Positions 1 through 6,894 of a stretch of 19,540 nucleotides of DNA are shown one piece after another; within the stretch, counting starts at the first letter, position 1, and every line of letters begins with the position of its first letter. The notes under the pieces were generated by a model. The model was not told where the DNA came from, searched no databases, and saw only the letters and a program-made list of their open reading frames with translations. Made by a program: the position numbers and the translations under genes. The DNA is from Clostridia bacterium (GTDB taxonomy: Bacteria; Bacillota; Clostridia; Oscillospirales; CAG-382). The stretch lies in assembly GCA_900754535.1 (NCBI GenBank), contig CAAEDF010000071.1, positions 1 to 19,540 on the forward strand, read 5' to 3'.

Positions 1-443
1 TCATATGCGAACCATTCGGTCACATGTGCGCCGTATTCCGAAAGGCTCCGCGTCCCGACAACAGCAACGCAGGGCTCGCGGTCAAGGTTCGTGAGCCTGC
101 CCTTATAATAAAGTACCGCCGGAGGATTGGTTATCGTTCTCAGGCGTGAAGGGTACAGGTCGCTTTCATATGTAAGTATACCCGTGCCGCTGCGGCGGCA
201 TGCCTTGTATATTTCGCGCGCTTCGTCAAGATTTTTGTCCTCAAGGCGTTTGCGTACCGATTCCGCGATATCGGTGCGGTCGGAAAAATCCGACGCATCG
301 TATACCGCGTCGGCGCCGTGGAACGCCGATATGAGTTCACGTGCCGCCGGAGAGGAAAATCCGCATGCGAGCGACAGCCATATATAGTGCAGAGCCGTTT
401 CGTCGACCGGAGAGCGGCCGGTAAGCTTATGCAGTATGTTCAT
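1..443 (-). CDS. dprA: DNA processing protein DprA (N-terminal part, cut by window edge)
   Basis: DprA loads RecA on incoming single-stranded DNA during transformation and is widely conserved in Firmicutes. The visible ~147 residues begin MNILHKLTG and contain the family signature around residues 100-140: YPSRLRTITNPPAVLYYKG, then VAVVGTRSLSEYG, which is the start of the Rossmann-like nucleotide-binding fold (VGTR...YG). The N-terminal stretch (residues ~15-80) fits the helical SAM-like domain of DprA. The ATG overlaps the TGA of the upstream trmH-type gene (ATGA), which fixes the start and implies translational coupling in one operon. The C-terminal two thirds lie outside the window. The assignment is firm from the motif; whether the organism is naturally transformable cannot be told. 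Confidence 0.93.
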   Translation of the reverse strand, partial: MNILHKLTGRSPVDETALHYIWLSLACGFSSPAARELISAFHGADAVYDASDFSDRTDIAESVRKRLEDKNLDEAREIYKACRRSGTGILTYESDLYPSRLRTITNPPAVLYYKGRLTNLDREPCVAVVGTRSLSEYGAHVTEWFAY

Positions 444-1216
444 CAGCGCTTTCTCATCTCCCACATAAAGACGGACGCGGCGACCGCGGCATTAAGGCTT
501 TCCGCGCACGTGCTTTGAGGTATCCTTATATATCCCGTGCAGAGCGCCGCGATACGGTCGCTGACGCCGCTGCCCTCGTTTCCGATGACCACCGAAAAAT
601 CATCCGGCAGACTGCCGCACGAAAGGATCTGCGCGTCACCGGAAAGCATCGCGGCATACACGCCGCAGCCGGCGTCCGTTATGGCGGAAACCTCGCGTGC
701 AAGGTCGTCCGTGACGACGATATCGACGCAGAACAGCGCGCCCATGGACGCGCGGACCGTTTTTGACGAATAGACGTCAGCACAGCCGCCCAGAATCACC
801 CTGTCGATGCCGAATGCGGCGGCGGTGCGCAGCACCGTGCCGACATTGCCCGGATCACGCACCGAATCCAATATGACATTACGCTTTTTTATCTTTACGG
901 ACGAATCCGAAACATTGTCCAGATACGGCGCGATGATGAATATGCCCTGAGGCGCTCTTTCGTCCGAAAGCTTTGAATACACCTCCGGTGTGACAAGCGT
1001 CAGTCTGTCCGAAAACGAATCCAGCAGGGCGCCGTTCTTCTCATAGGCGTCCGGCGTGGCAAAAACGCGCTCCACCGGCTTGCCGAAGCGCAGGAATTCC
1101 TCAGCAAGGTGCACTCCCTCGCAGAAAAATCTCCCCGAACTCTCGCGTTCGGCGCGGTCCTTCAGGCGGACGGCGTCTTTTACGGCTGAATTTGAGCGGG
1201 AGCTTATCATTTCCAT
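443..1216 (-). CDS. TrmH/SpoU-family RNA 2'-O-ribose methyltransferase
   Basis: SPOUT-class methyltransferase that moves a methyl group from SAM to a ribose 2'-OH in rRNA or tRNA; the exact target nucleotide cannot be read from sequence. All three SpoU motifs are present: motif 1 near residues 118-136 (DSVRDPGNVGTVLRTAAAFG, with the catalytic Arg and Asn), motif 2 near 209-219 (VVIGNEGSGVSD) and motif 3 near 230-248 (IRIPQSTCAESLNAAVAASV), forming the trefoil-knot SAM site. The N-terminal ~100 residues (FFCEGVHLAEEFL) match the L30e-like substrate-binding domain. Length 257 is normal. A TTG at 1222 gives two extra residues, but a GGAG at 1227-1230 sits 10 nt before the ATG at 1216 and only 4 nt before the TTG, so I chose the ATG. 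First gene of a unit with dprA. Confidence 0.93.
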   Translation of the reverse strand: MEMISSRSNSAVKDAVRLKDRAERESSGRFFCEGVHLAEEFLRFGKPVERVFATPDAYEKNGALLDSFSDRLTLVTPEVYSKLSDERAPQGIFIIAPYLDNVSDSSVKIKKRNVILDSVRDPGNVGTVLRTAAAFGIDRVILGGCADVYSSKTVRASMGALFCVDIVVTDDLAREVSAITDAGCGVYAAMLSGDAQILSCGSLPDDFSVVIGNEGSGVSDRIAALCTGYIRIPQSTCAESLNAAVAASVFMWEMRKR

Positions 1217-1251
1217 AATCAAACCACTCCGAAAAAAAGCGACTATATATA

Positions 1252-1280
1252 ATAATAGTACGCTTTTCTCCCGTTGTCAA
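1252..1280 (-). promoter_or_regulatory. sigma-A promoter for trmH-dprA
   Basis: On the minus strand TTGACA (1280-1275), a 17-nt spacer and TATTAT (1257-1252) form a near-consensus promoter, about 30 nt before the ribosome binding site of the methyltransferase gene. The -35 box overlaps the last codons of prmC, so trmH-dprA is separately transcribed rather than only read through from prmC. Confidence 0.8.
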
Positions 1281-2125
1281 TATTTTTTTCCGATCACTAC
1301 TCTTTCGATCCCGGCGTCGTCCTTTATCCTCGCCGTCTTTCTGCCGGACGCCTCAAGCAGGGAGCAGACGTCGTCAGACTGGTTTATCCCCACCTCAAAA
1401 AGCACTGTTCCCTCATCTTTCAGCAGCTTCGGCGCCAGCCTGATTATCTCACGGTAGAACTTAAGCCCGTCCTCTCCGCCGTCAAGCGCCGTTTCGGGCT
1501 CGTACTGTACCTGGGCGGACAGCAGCGGGATATCCGCCGAAGGTATATACGGAGGGTTGCAGACGACGACGTCAAGCCCGCCGTCAAGCCGCCCGGCAAG
1601 CGCATCATAATCGTCATCGTCCAGCGCGTCGAACCGGAGCACCTCCACGGACGGAAAGGACGAAAGATTTTCGGCCGCATACGCGGCGGCCTTGGGAGAA
1701 AGCTCCAGAGCATAGCCCTTTGAGGGTTTCAGCGTCTGAGCGAGCGCGGCGGATATGCAGCCGCTACCGCAGCATATATCGGCAAAGCTTCCGCCGACCG
1801 GCAGCGCCGCTATGGCTGCCGCGGCAAGAAACTCCGTGTCGTATCTCGGTATAAAGCAGCCCCTGCCGACCTTTATCTCACGGCCCATAAAATAGCATGA
1901 GCCTATCACATACTGGACAGGAACCCCCATGGACAGTTCATGAATTCCGCAGGCAAGCTTATTTTCATCCCCGGAGCTTATCTCACGGTCAAGCGAGAGA
2001 AGCAAAGCGCTCCTGTCGCAGCCGAGTACCGACGAAAGAAGTATGTCGCACAGCACGGCCGCATCATCGGGCGCAAACGCGGATATTATCCGGGTATATT
2101 CTTTCCTGCATTCGCCTACCGTCAT
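1277..2125 (-). CDS. prmC: Peptide chain release factor N5-glutamine methyltransferase PrmC (HemK)
   Basis: Methylates the Gln of the GGQ motif in release factors RF1 and RF2, using SAM, which is needed for efficient termination. The catalytic signature NPPY is at residues 190-193 (VVCNPPYIPSADIP). SAM-binding motif I is at ~117-130 (DICCGSGCISAALA), preceded by the family motif FIPRYDTEFL (91-100) and the helical N-terminal domain ending GVPVQYVIGSCYFMG (67-81). Length 282 is typical. The ATG overlaps the TGA of the upstream DUF1385 gene (ATGA at 2122-2125), so the two are translationally coupled; this pairing is common in Clostridia, where prfA often follows. Here prfA is not adjacent: the next gene is trmH with its own promoter. 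Confidence 0.96.
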   Translation of the reverse strand: MTVGECRKEYTRIISAFAPDDAAVLCDILLSSVLGCDRSALLLSLDREISSGDENKLACGIHELSMGVPVQYVIGSCYFMGREIKVGRGCFIPRYDTEFLAAAAIAALPVGGSFADICCGSGCISAALAQTLKPSKGYALELSPKAAAYAAENLSSFPSVEVLRFDALDDDDYDALAGRLDGGLDVVVCNPPYIPSADIPLLSAQVQYEPETALDGGEDGLKFYREIIRLAPKLLKDEGTVLFEVGINQSDDVCSLLEASGRKTARIKDDAGIERVVIGKKY

Positions 2126-3198
2126 TCCGCAGCCTCCCCGCCGTCTGCGGATTGCTCCCCGCCGTCTGCGGACTGCTCCCCGCCGTTTGCGGACTGCTCC
2201 CCGCCGTTTGAGGACTGCTCCCCGCCGTTTGCCGGCTTTTCAAAAGGTATCTCAAAATCCGGAAATTCCTCCGGCAGCGCCGATTTTATGGAGACTATCG
2301 CCACCTCCATCTGGCTGTCGTCGGGCTCTTTGGTGGTTATGCGCTGCATCCACAGGCCGGGAGCGGACAGTACGCGCGTAAGCGGGTTGTCGTGCCTGCC
2401 CGCATACATGATATATTCATATCCCAGCCCCACAACTACCGGAAGCAGGACTATCTTCATGACGGTGCGGATCCATATCTGGTCCCATACAATAAGCGAG
2501 TTGACAAGTATGGAAACTATTATTATCACAAACAGAAAGCTGGTGCCGCAGCGCGGATGGAAGCGGCGCTGCTTTTTTACGTTCTCTACCGTGAGCTCCA
2601 GACCGTTCTCATAGCAGAAAATGCTTTTATGCTCGGCGCCGTGATACATGAACACGCGCTTTATATCGGGTATAAGGCTGACGGCAAAAAGGTACAGCAC
2701 GAATATCAGCATTTTAAGAGCGCCCTCCGCGAGATTGCGCCACCAGCCGATATCGCCCACGGCGTTTTCGACAAGAGTGACTATCTGCACGGGGAGGAAT
2801 ATGAACAGGAAAACCGCCAGAGCCACGCCGAGGACCACGCCGAGCGCCGAAGCGAACGCCATAATCGATTTGCCGAAATGCCTGTCGAGCCATTTTTCAA
2901 ACCGTGACGGTTCTCCCTCCTCTTCAAGTCCCAGCATCTCGGTGGATGCGGTAAGGGTGGAAAACGAGAGCTTCATCATATCTATGAAATTGACTATGCC
3001 GCGTATGACCGGCACTCTGAAGAAAGCGCATTTTTCCTTAAGCGCCCTGTATTTTTTTGTTCTGACCACGATTTTTTTGTCGTCCATCCGCCTGACGGCT
3101 ATGGCGACTTCGCTTTTGCTTTTCATCATCACGCCTTCCATTACGGCCTGACCTCCGACCGTGCCGAGGCGCGGGTTTGACGCACGCTTTTTGTTCAA
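2122..3198 (-). CDS. DUF1385 family membrane protein (YqhQ-like) with a heptad-repeat tail
   Basis: Conserved Firmicutes membrane protein of unknown biochemical role. It starts with the family signature GTVGGQAVMEGVMMKS (residues ~12-27), followed by hydrophobic segments near 112-143, 160-178, 221-238 and 248-265, and the conserved polar motifs MYHGAEHKSIFCYE (184-197) and RFHPRCGTSFLF (212-223), which look like a possible metal or catalytic site (inference). The C-terminus carries about five copies of the heptad NGGEQSA, an extension not part of the core domain and encoded by a 21-bp tandem repeat. Start: a TTG at 3219 gives a longer frame, but AGGAG at 3209-3213 lies 10 nt before a second TTG at 3198 and overlaps the longer reading, so 3198 is preferred. 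Coupled to prmC. Confidence 0.88.
   Translation of the reverse strand: MNKKRASNPRLGTVGGQAVMEGVMMKSKSEVAIAVRRMDDKKIVVRTKKYRALKEKCAFFRVPVIRGIVNFIDMMKLSFSTLTASTEMLGLEEEGEPSRFEKWLDRHFGKSIMAFASALGVVLGVALAVFLFIFLPVQIVTLVENAVGDIGWWRNLAEGALKMLIFVLYLFAVSLIPDIKRVFMYHGAEHKSIFCYENGLELTVENVKKQRRFHPRCGTSFLFVIIIVSILVNSLIVWDQIWIRTVMKIVLLPVVVGLGYEYIMYAGRHDNPLTRVLSAPGLWMQRITTKEPDDSQMEVAIVSIKSALPEEFPDFEIPFEKPANGGEQSSNGGEQSANGGEQSADGGEQSADGGEAAE
2134..2232 (-). repeat. 21-bp in-frame tandem repeat in the DUF1385 gene tail
   Basis: The motif CTCCCCGCCGT (plus strand) recurs at 2134, 2155, 2176, 2197 and 2218, a strict 21-bp period with four full units and a partial fifth. Units differ by one or two bases. The repeat encodes the acidic, Gly-rich heptad (N/D)GGEQS(A/S) and lies directly before the stop codon that overlaps the prmC start. 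Confidence 0.95.
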
Positions 3199-3223
3199 AG
3201 AGCTCACTCTCCTCAACAATGGC

Positions 3224-3252
3224 TTGAATTCTTAACATTTTCCGATTATAAT
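3224..3252 (+). promoter_or_regulatory. sigma-A promoter for the RNHCP gene
   Basis: TTGAAT (3224-3229), a 17-nt spacer and a perfect TATAAT (3247-3252). It lies in the ~120-nt divergent gap before the RNHCP gene. The -10 box is the right half of the palindrome ATTATAAT (3245-3252), so it could also serve as a -10 toward the DUF1385 gene, although the opposite -35 (TTTCTT) is poor. Confidence 0.7.
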
Positions 3253-3319
3253 ATATATACACCGATAAAGAAACCGATTCTTTGTAAATATTTTTATTTT
3301 AAGGAACCGTGACAATCCG

Positions 3320-3694
3320 ATGGAAAATACGCTTTTCACAAAAAGAGACGGCGCGTTCATCTGCGCCAACTGCGGATACGAGGTGCCCCCGCTGGGGTAC
3401 TCATCCAGGAATCACTGTCCGCGCTGTCTGTGCTCGCTCCATCTTGACATAAACGCCGGAGACCGCGCGAGCGCCTGCGGCGGCCTGATGGTTCCCGTGG
3501 CGGTAACGACCGACGCGAGGAAAGGGTTCATCATAACCCAAAGATGCGTAAAGTGCGGACACACGCGCAACAACCGCGCGCAGAAGGACGACGACACCGA
3601 CCTGCTTATCAGAATGACCAACCCTCATTTTTTTGACGGATACCGACCTACAGCCAAAACGAAACGGAGCACGGAAAATGACAGACAATCTTAA
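3320..3694 (+). CDS. RNHCP domain zinc-ribbon protein
   Basis: Small soluble protein of 124 residues. The family-defining RNHCPRCLCSLHLD motif is at residues 30-43. Cysteine pairs CANC (15-18), CPRC (33-36, plus C38), C53 and CVKC (76-79) suggest two zinc ribbons. The family is widespread in bacteria but has no established reaction; nucleic-acid binding is a guess from zinc-ribbon structure. An AAGGA at 3301-3305 is 14 nt before the ATG, a long but usable spacing. A sigma-A promoter lies at 3224-3252. The last 17 nt overlap the start of the next membrane-protein gene, so the two are co-transcribed. The Asp-rich tail after residue 89 is probably disordered. Confidence 0.9.
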   Translation: MENTLFTKRDGAFICANCGYEVPPLGYSSRNHCPRCLCSLHLDINAGDRASACGGLMVPVAVTTDARKGFIITQRCVKCGHTRNNRAQKDDDTDLLIRMTNPHFFDGYRPTAKTKRSTENDRQS

Positions 3695-4733
3695 CAAACC
3701 GTCAAACGAAAAAAGAGCGGATATGCCCGATCCGGGCAGCGGGACGCGCAGCGAGACCCGTTTTTATATCGAGATCGCCGCCTGCGGTGTTCTTGCCGCG
3801 CTGGGCGCGTATATATTCGTGCCTTTCCGCGGTCCGGTAGCATCGATACCGCTGATAGTCGTATGTGCGGCGGCAGCCGCCGCTCTGCGCATTGACTGGC
3901 GGATAAAAGTGGCTTTTTTTGCCCTGTTCGGGCTTTTCTTCCATACCGTAGAGACTCATGATATAACGCGCACCCTTATCTTTGCCGCCGTATGCGCCGC
4001 GATATGCGCGCTCTGCTGCCTTTCCAAACACCTTATAATAAAAGCCGAAAAGCCATCCGGAAAGCTTTTGTCGCTTATACCCGCGCTTGCGGCGATAGCG
4101 GCCGTGTGGTTTATTGCCGGCAATCCGTTTTCGGCCTTCAACGCGGGAGCACATTTGAACGAATATGCGGAAAAAACTTATTCTTCCGATGATTTTCAGA
4201 CATCGGCATGCTTTTACGATTACACCGACGGGACATACGGCATAAATATAGGAGCCTATGACGACCCGAACGGCCTGATATACCGGATAACTTTTGAAGG
4301 CGGCACGGTAAAGGACAAATACCTGAACCATGCAAAACAGCTTATATCCGAAATAAGCAGGCTCAATTTCCTGAACGCCCTGAGGAGCGAATACCCGAAT
4401 GAAAACTATTATGTTTCGGTAACGGACATCAGCCGCTTTTCCGCCGACAGGATACTGCTTTCGGACGACAGCGAAAAATATTCCGGAAGAGAAACTTTTG
4501 TCATCTCTATTCCCAGCGACATAACGCTTGAGGAGTTTTTCAATCGGGCCGAAAAATACCTCCGCACGCTGCAGGCCGCCGGCCTTGACGCCGCAGCCGT
4601 GCGTTTCCGCGGCGGCGTAAGAGGCGAGTATTTTTACGGTGTGGAATGTCCGGTCACCTTCCTGCCCATAAACAAAACACCTGTCTTTGACATAACCGAG
4701 AGATTGTCAGGTAGGTTTGAAATGTTGAAATAA
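3678..4733 (+). CDS. Multi-pass membrane protein of unknown function
   Basis: I do not recognise this 351-residue protein. After a polar N-terminus of ~29 residues it has about five hydrophobic segments (roughly 30-50, 54-71, 76-91, 99-121 and 129-148), then a ~200-residue hydrophilic domain with alternating short strands and charged stretches (for example YGINIGAYDDPNGLIYRITF) that is probably extracytoplasmic or cytosolic and globular. I chose the ATG at 3678 over one at 3633 because GGAG at 3666-3669 is 8 nt upstream and the longer form would overlap the RNHCP gene by 62 nt. It overlaps RNHCP by 17 nt, so both are likely translated from one mRNA. No catalytic motif is visible. No convincing terminator follows it. 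Confidence 0.85.
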   Translation: MTDNLNKPSNEKRADMPDPGSGTRSETRFYIEIAACGVLAALGAYIFVPFRGPVASIPLIVVCAAAAAALRIDWRIKVAFFALFGLFFHTVETHDITRTLIFAAVCAAICALCCLSKHLIIKAEKPSGKLLSLIPALAAIAAVWFIAGNPFSAFNAGAHLNEYAEKTYSSDDFQTSACFYDYTDGTYGINIGAYDDPNGLIYRITFEGGTVKDKYLNHAKQLISEISRLNFLNALRSEYPNENYYVSVTDISRFSADRILLSDDSEKYSGRETFVISIPSDITLEEFFNRAEKYLRTLQAAGLDAAAVRFRGGVRGEYFYGVECPVTFLPINKTPVFDITERLSGRFEMLK

Positions 4734-4794
4734 CGTGATTTTTCGACATTTTCGGTCATTTTGCGCAAATATTAAATAAAGAATAAATTGGATA

Positions 4795-4823
4795 TTGACA
4801 AATTCGGCGTTTTGTGCTAACAT
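4795..4823 (+). promoter_or_regulatory. sigma-A promoter (extended -10) for the surface-protein gene
   Basis: TTGACA at 4795-4800, a 17-nt spacer, TAACAT at 4818-4823, with TG at 4815-4816 giving an extended -10. Transcription should begin near 4829-4831, about 143 nt before the ATG at 4973, leaving a long leader. Confidence 0.8.
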
Positions 4824-4827
4824 GTGC

Positions 4828-4938
4828 TTGTTTAAAAGGCACGGTTGAAACGTGTAGCCGCCAGCTTGTTTTTGAGGTCATAAGCTGCAGCTGCAAGAAC
4901 AAGCCTGCGTACGGGTTTACGCCCTGCCTTTTGAACAA
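4828..4938 (+). ncRNA. Candidate structured 5' leader RNA (four-helix, cloverleaf-like)
   Basis: I paired this leader by eye. P1: 4828-4841 with 4925-4938, 14 bp including one G-U. P2: 4842-4846 with 4856-4860, 5 bp with one G-U, 9-nt loop. P3: 4864-4874 with 4894-4904, 11 bp with one G-U, 19-nt loop that contains the palindrome AGCTGCAGCT (4883-4892). P4: 4907-4911 with 4918-4922, GCGTA/TACGC, 6-nt loop. Together 35 pairs in 111 nt around a compact four-way junction. The predicted transcription start falls at the 5' strand of P1, so the 5' end of the mRNA would be locked in a helix. The ribosome binding site (AAGGAA, 4958-4963) is outside the structure. I do not recognise a known riboswitch class; it may be an mRNA stabiliser or a cis-regulator. 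Confidence 0.6.
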
Positions 4939-4972
4939 AAACAAAAACATTGAAAGAAAGGAATGTAACGAA

Positions 4973-6460
4973 ATGACTACATTCAAAAGATTTCTTTCGA
5001 TCGCAATGGTTATTGCTCTTGCCGCTACCTGCTTTGCGGTTACCTCTCTTGCGGAAAAGGGCACCATAACGGTCGACGGAACTCTCGACGACACCGGTTA
5101 CTCTGCAGACCGCTGGTTCACAGTCAATGAAGAAACCGGCAAGATCCAGTCTCCGCACATCAAGACCATCGAAGACCTTGCGTTTGATTATCAGTTTGTT
5201 GTTGACGGCGATTATCTTTACATAGCCGTTAAGAGCAACAAGGCGCCGGAAGCCACTCCCGCTCCCGAGGAAGAGGACAAAGAGCCCACGATCTCGCAGA
5301 CTTCCTGCACCAACCTCCGTCTCTGGCTTGACACCAATGTCGACGGCACCAGAGATTATCTGATCGATTTCGGCATGGGCGTAGATTATGAGCCTGTTGT
5401 TTCTCGCATTAATGACAACCAGACTCCCGATGACGCTAAAGCCGATGTCGAGGCTCTCGGCATTCAGTATAAGAACTCCAAGACCGAAAACTCCTACTCC
5501 ATGGAGATCGCCATCAAGCTTTCGGCTCTTAATCCCGCTGTCGGCGATACCTTCAAATACGTTCTCACCTTCTCTTCTCCCAATGCAGGTATCTACACGA
5601 TAGATTCCAAGGAAGGCGCAACGACCGTCTTCGCTAAAGGCGATACCTCCTACGAGGCGCTTCACTATCCTCCCTATCCGCTTGAAATAGGCGAAGAGGA
5701 CGGATATCCCGCTATCCTTGACGGACAGAAGGATGCTCCCTGGAACACCACCGCTTACTACGGAACCGCTACGGTTGCCGAGCTCGGCCTTGCCGATGTA
5801 GGAACTCAGGAGCCGGTTGAAGAATCCGATTTCGGCTGGACCATCTCCGTCCCGAAGGACATTAAGGCCGGTGCCGAATTTGACGTGACCGTTACGCTCA
5901 GCGGCGTAAAGGACGTTAAGATCGGCCTTGCCACCTTCGTCCTTGAGTGGAGCGAAAACATTGTTCCCAAGACCACGGAGCCTGCAAACGCAACTGACCC
6001 GTTCGTTGAGTTCATGACCAAGGCTCCCGATGATTTCGAGTCCTTCTCCAAGTACTCCGAGGACGGATACTATGTATTCTCTTTCGGCGGAGCCACCACA
6101 TCCGCTGCCGCTGACGGCGACATAGTTCTCACCATCCCGTTTGTCGCTTCCGAAGATCTTGCCGACGGTGACACCGTTTCCGTTTCCATCGGCTACGACG
6201 AAGCCAAAGTAGAAGCAGTCGGACTTACTCTTAGCAACACTGCGGACGATCTTACGACCGCTCTTGTTGCCGGCGAGGCCACCGCTTCCGTTGTTATCGG
6301 CGAAGTTGACGAATCCAGCACTCCCGCTGAAGATTCTTCTGCAGCTTCCTCCGATGACTCCTCTGTTCCCGGCACCAGCGACGCCGGCATATTCGCCATA
6401 GTTGCTGTCGCGGTTGTTGCCGTTCTCGGCGCTGCCGTTGTTATCAGGAAGAGAGCGTAA
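4973..6460 (+). CDS. Secreted, C-terminally anchored surface protein: CBM9-like and cohesin-like domains
   Basis: A 495-residue exported protein. Residues 1-27 are a signal peptide (MTTFKRFLSI..., cleavage after SLA). Residues ~30-265 resemble the CBM9-like fold found in carbohydrate-binding and S-layer-associated proteins (VDGTLDD...W..., LRLWLDTNVDG, YSMEIAIKLSAL). Residues ~286-440 look like a cohesin-type beta sandwich (ISVPKDIKAGAEFDVTVTL, LATFVLEW, DIVLTIPFVA). A Ser/Glu/Asp-rich linker (~443-464) leads to VPGTSDAGI, a hydrophobic helix and RKRA, which resembles a sortase-type sorting signal but lacks a canonical LPxTG. AAGGAA is 9 nt before the ATG. Codons are strikingly biased to GCT, GTT, CTT, ATC and TCC, and ATA is rare, unlike its neighbours, which fits very high expression. 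Monocistronic: own promoter, leader and terminator. Domain calls are from pattern only. Confidence 0.82.
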   Translation: MTTFKRFLSIAMVIALAATCFAVTSLAEKGTITVDGTLDDTGYSADRWFTVNEETGKIQSPHIKTIEDLAFDYQFVVDGDYLYIAVKSNKAPEATPAPEEEDKEPTISQTSCTNLRLWLDTNVDGTRDYLIDFGMGVDYEPVVSRINDNQTPDDAKADVEALGIQYKNSKTENSYSMEIAIKLSALNPAVGDTFKYVLTFSSPNAGIYTIDSKEGATTVFAKGDTSYEALHYPPYPLEIGEEDGYPAILDGQKDAPWNTTAYYGTATVAELGLADVGTQEPVEESDFGWTISVPKDIKAGAEFDVTVTLSGVKDVKIGLATFVLEWSENIVPKTTEPANATDPFVEFMTKAPDDFESFSKYSEDGYYVFSFGGATTSAAADGDIVLTIPFVASEDLADGDTVSVSIGYDEAKVEAVGLTLSNTADDLTTALVAGEATASVVIGEVDESSTPAEDSSAASSDDSSVPGTSDAGIFAIVAVAVVAVLGAAVVIRKRA

Positions 6461-6499
6461 GCTTTAACTGAGCTGATACAAACAGGATAAATAAAGATT

Positions 6500-6527
6500 G
6501 CGGGCGCGAATGCGCCCGCTTCTTTTT
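6500..6527 (+). terminator. Rho-independent terminator of the surface-protein gene
   Basis: Perfect 8-bp stem GCGGGCGC/GCGCCCGC (6500-6507, 6512-6519) with a GAAT loop, followed by TTCTTTTTAT, 40 nt after the stop codon. Confidence 0.93.
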
Positions 6528-6894
6528 ATGCTTTTTTATTATCACGTACATGAAACAAAAGCACACGCTCCTTATTCATATCGCCTTTAAAGCTTTTTTC
6601 GGCGCTCTACGCGCATATCTGTTCCACTAACCTTATATGCGTCTTTTTTATGTTCAATAAAAGGCCGTTCAACAATACGAATACACGCAAAAATATTTTT
6701 AAAACAAGCAATATAATAAAAGGGATTTTTATCTGCCGTTTTTTTACATAAGCTATTTTCTTTTTATTCTTTTCCACGCTCTTTTTTTATTTATCCTGTC
6801 TTTTGCCCTGTCAATATTTACGAACCGGAATATTTTCCTTTATGTTGGCAAAAATAAGTTCGGACGAATAAACTATTGATAGGGCGTGTTATCA
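6528..6894. other. AT-rich intergenic region without a gene
   Basis: No plausible coding frame on either strand: all reading frames are short and broken. It holds the first copy of the ~70-nt repeat (6557-6626), a long pyrimidine-rich stretch on the plus strand (about 6725-6812) and, at its end, a weak promoter-like pair TTGGCA (6845-6850) and TAAACT (6869-6874) before mazF. No antitoxin gene is visible. Confidence 0.6.
6557..6626 (+). repeat. Imperfect ~70-nt dispersed repeat, copy 1
   Basis: Aligns with 7322-7393. The core, 6571-6596, contains CTTATTCATA then TCGCCTTTAA then AGCTTT; the other copy differs by a 2-nt insertion (TA) and one A-to-G change. Weaker matches flank the core: CAAAA-GCAC before it, and CATATCTGTT-CC at almost the same distance after it (18 versus 17 nt). 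Confidence 0.6.

Noticed and set aside
2134..2232. CRISPR-like direct repeats
   Set aside because: The units are contiguous without spacers, in frame and inside a coding sequence: a tandem peptide repeat, not a CRISPR array.
1940..2614. 224-codon plus-strand frame with PPSADCS repeats
   Set aside because: The repeats are the reverse reading of the 21-bp repeat in the DUF1385 gene; nothing else supports a gene.
4828..4938. Leader structure as a tRNA or T-box
   Set aside because: The cloverleaf shape is superficial: no T-arm GTTCRA, no CCA, no T-box sequence (TGGNACC), and helix lengths do not fit a tRNA.
4832..5665. Long minus-strand open frame opposite the surface-protein gene
   Set aside because: It is the antisense shadow of a gene with strong codon bias; it has no family features and the plus-strand gene has signal peptide, promoter and terminator.
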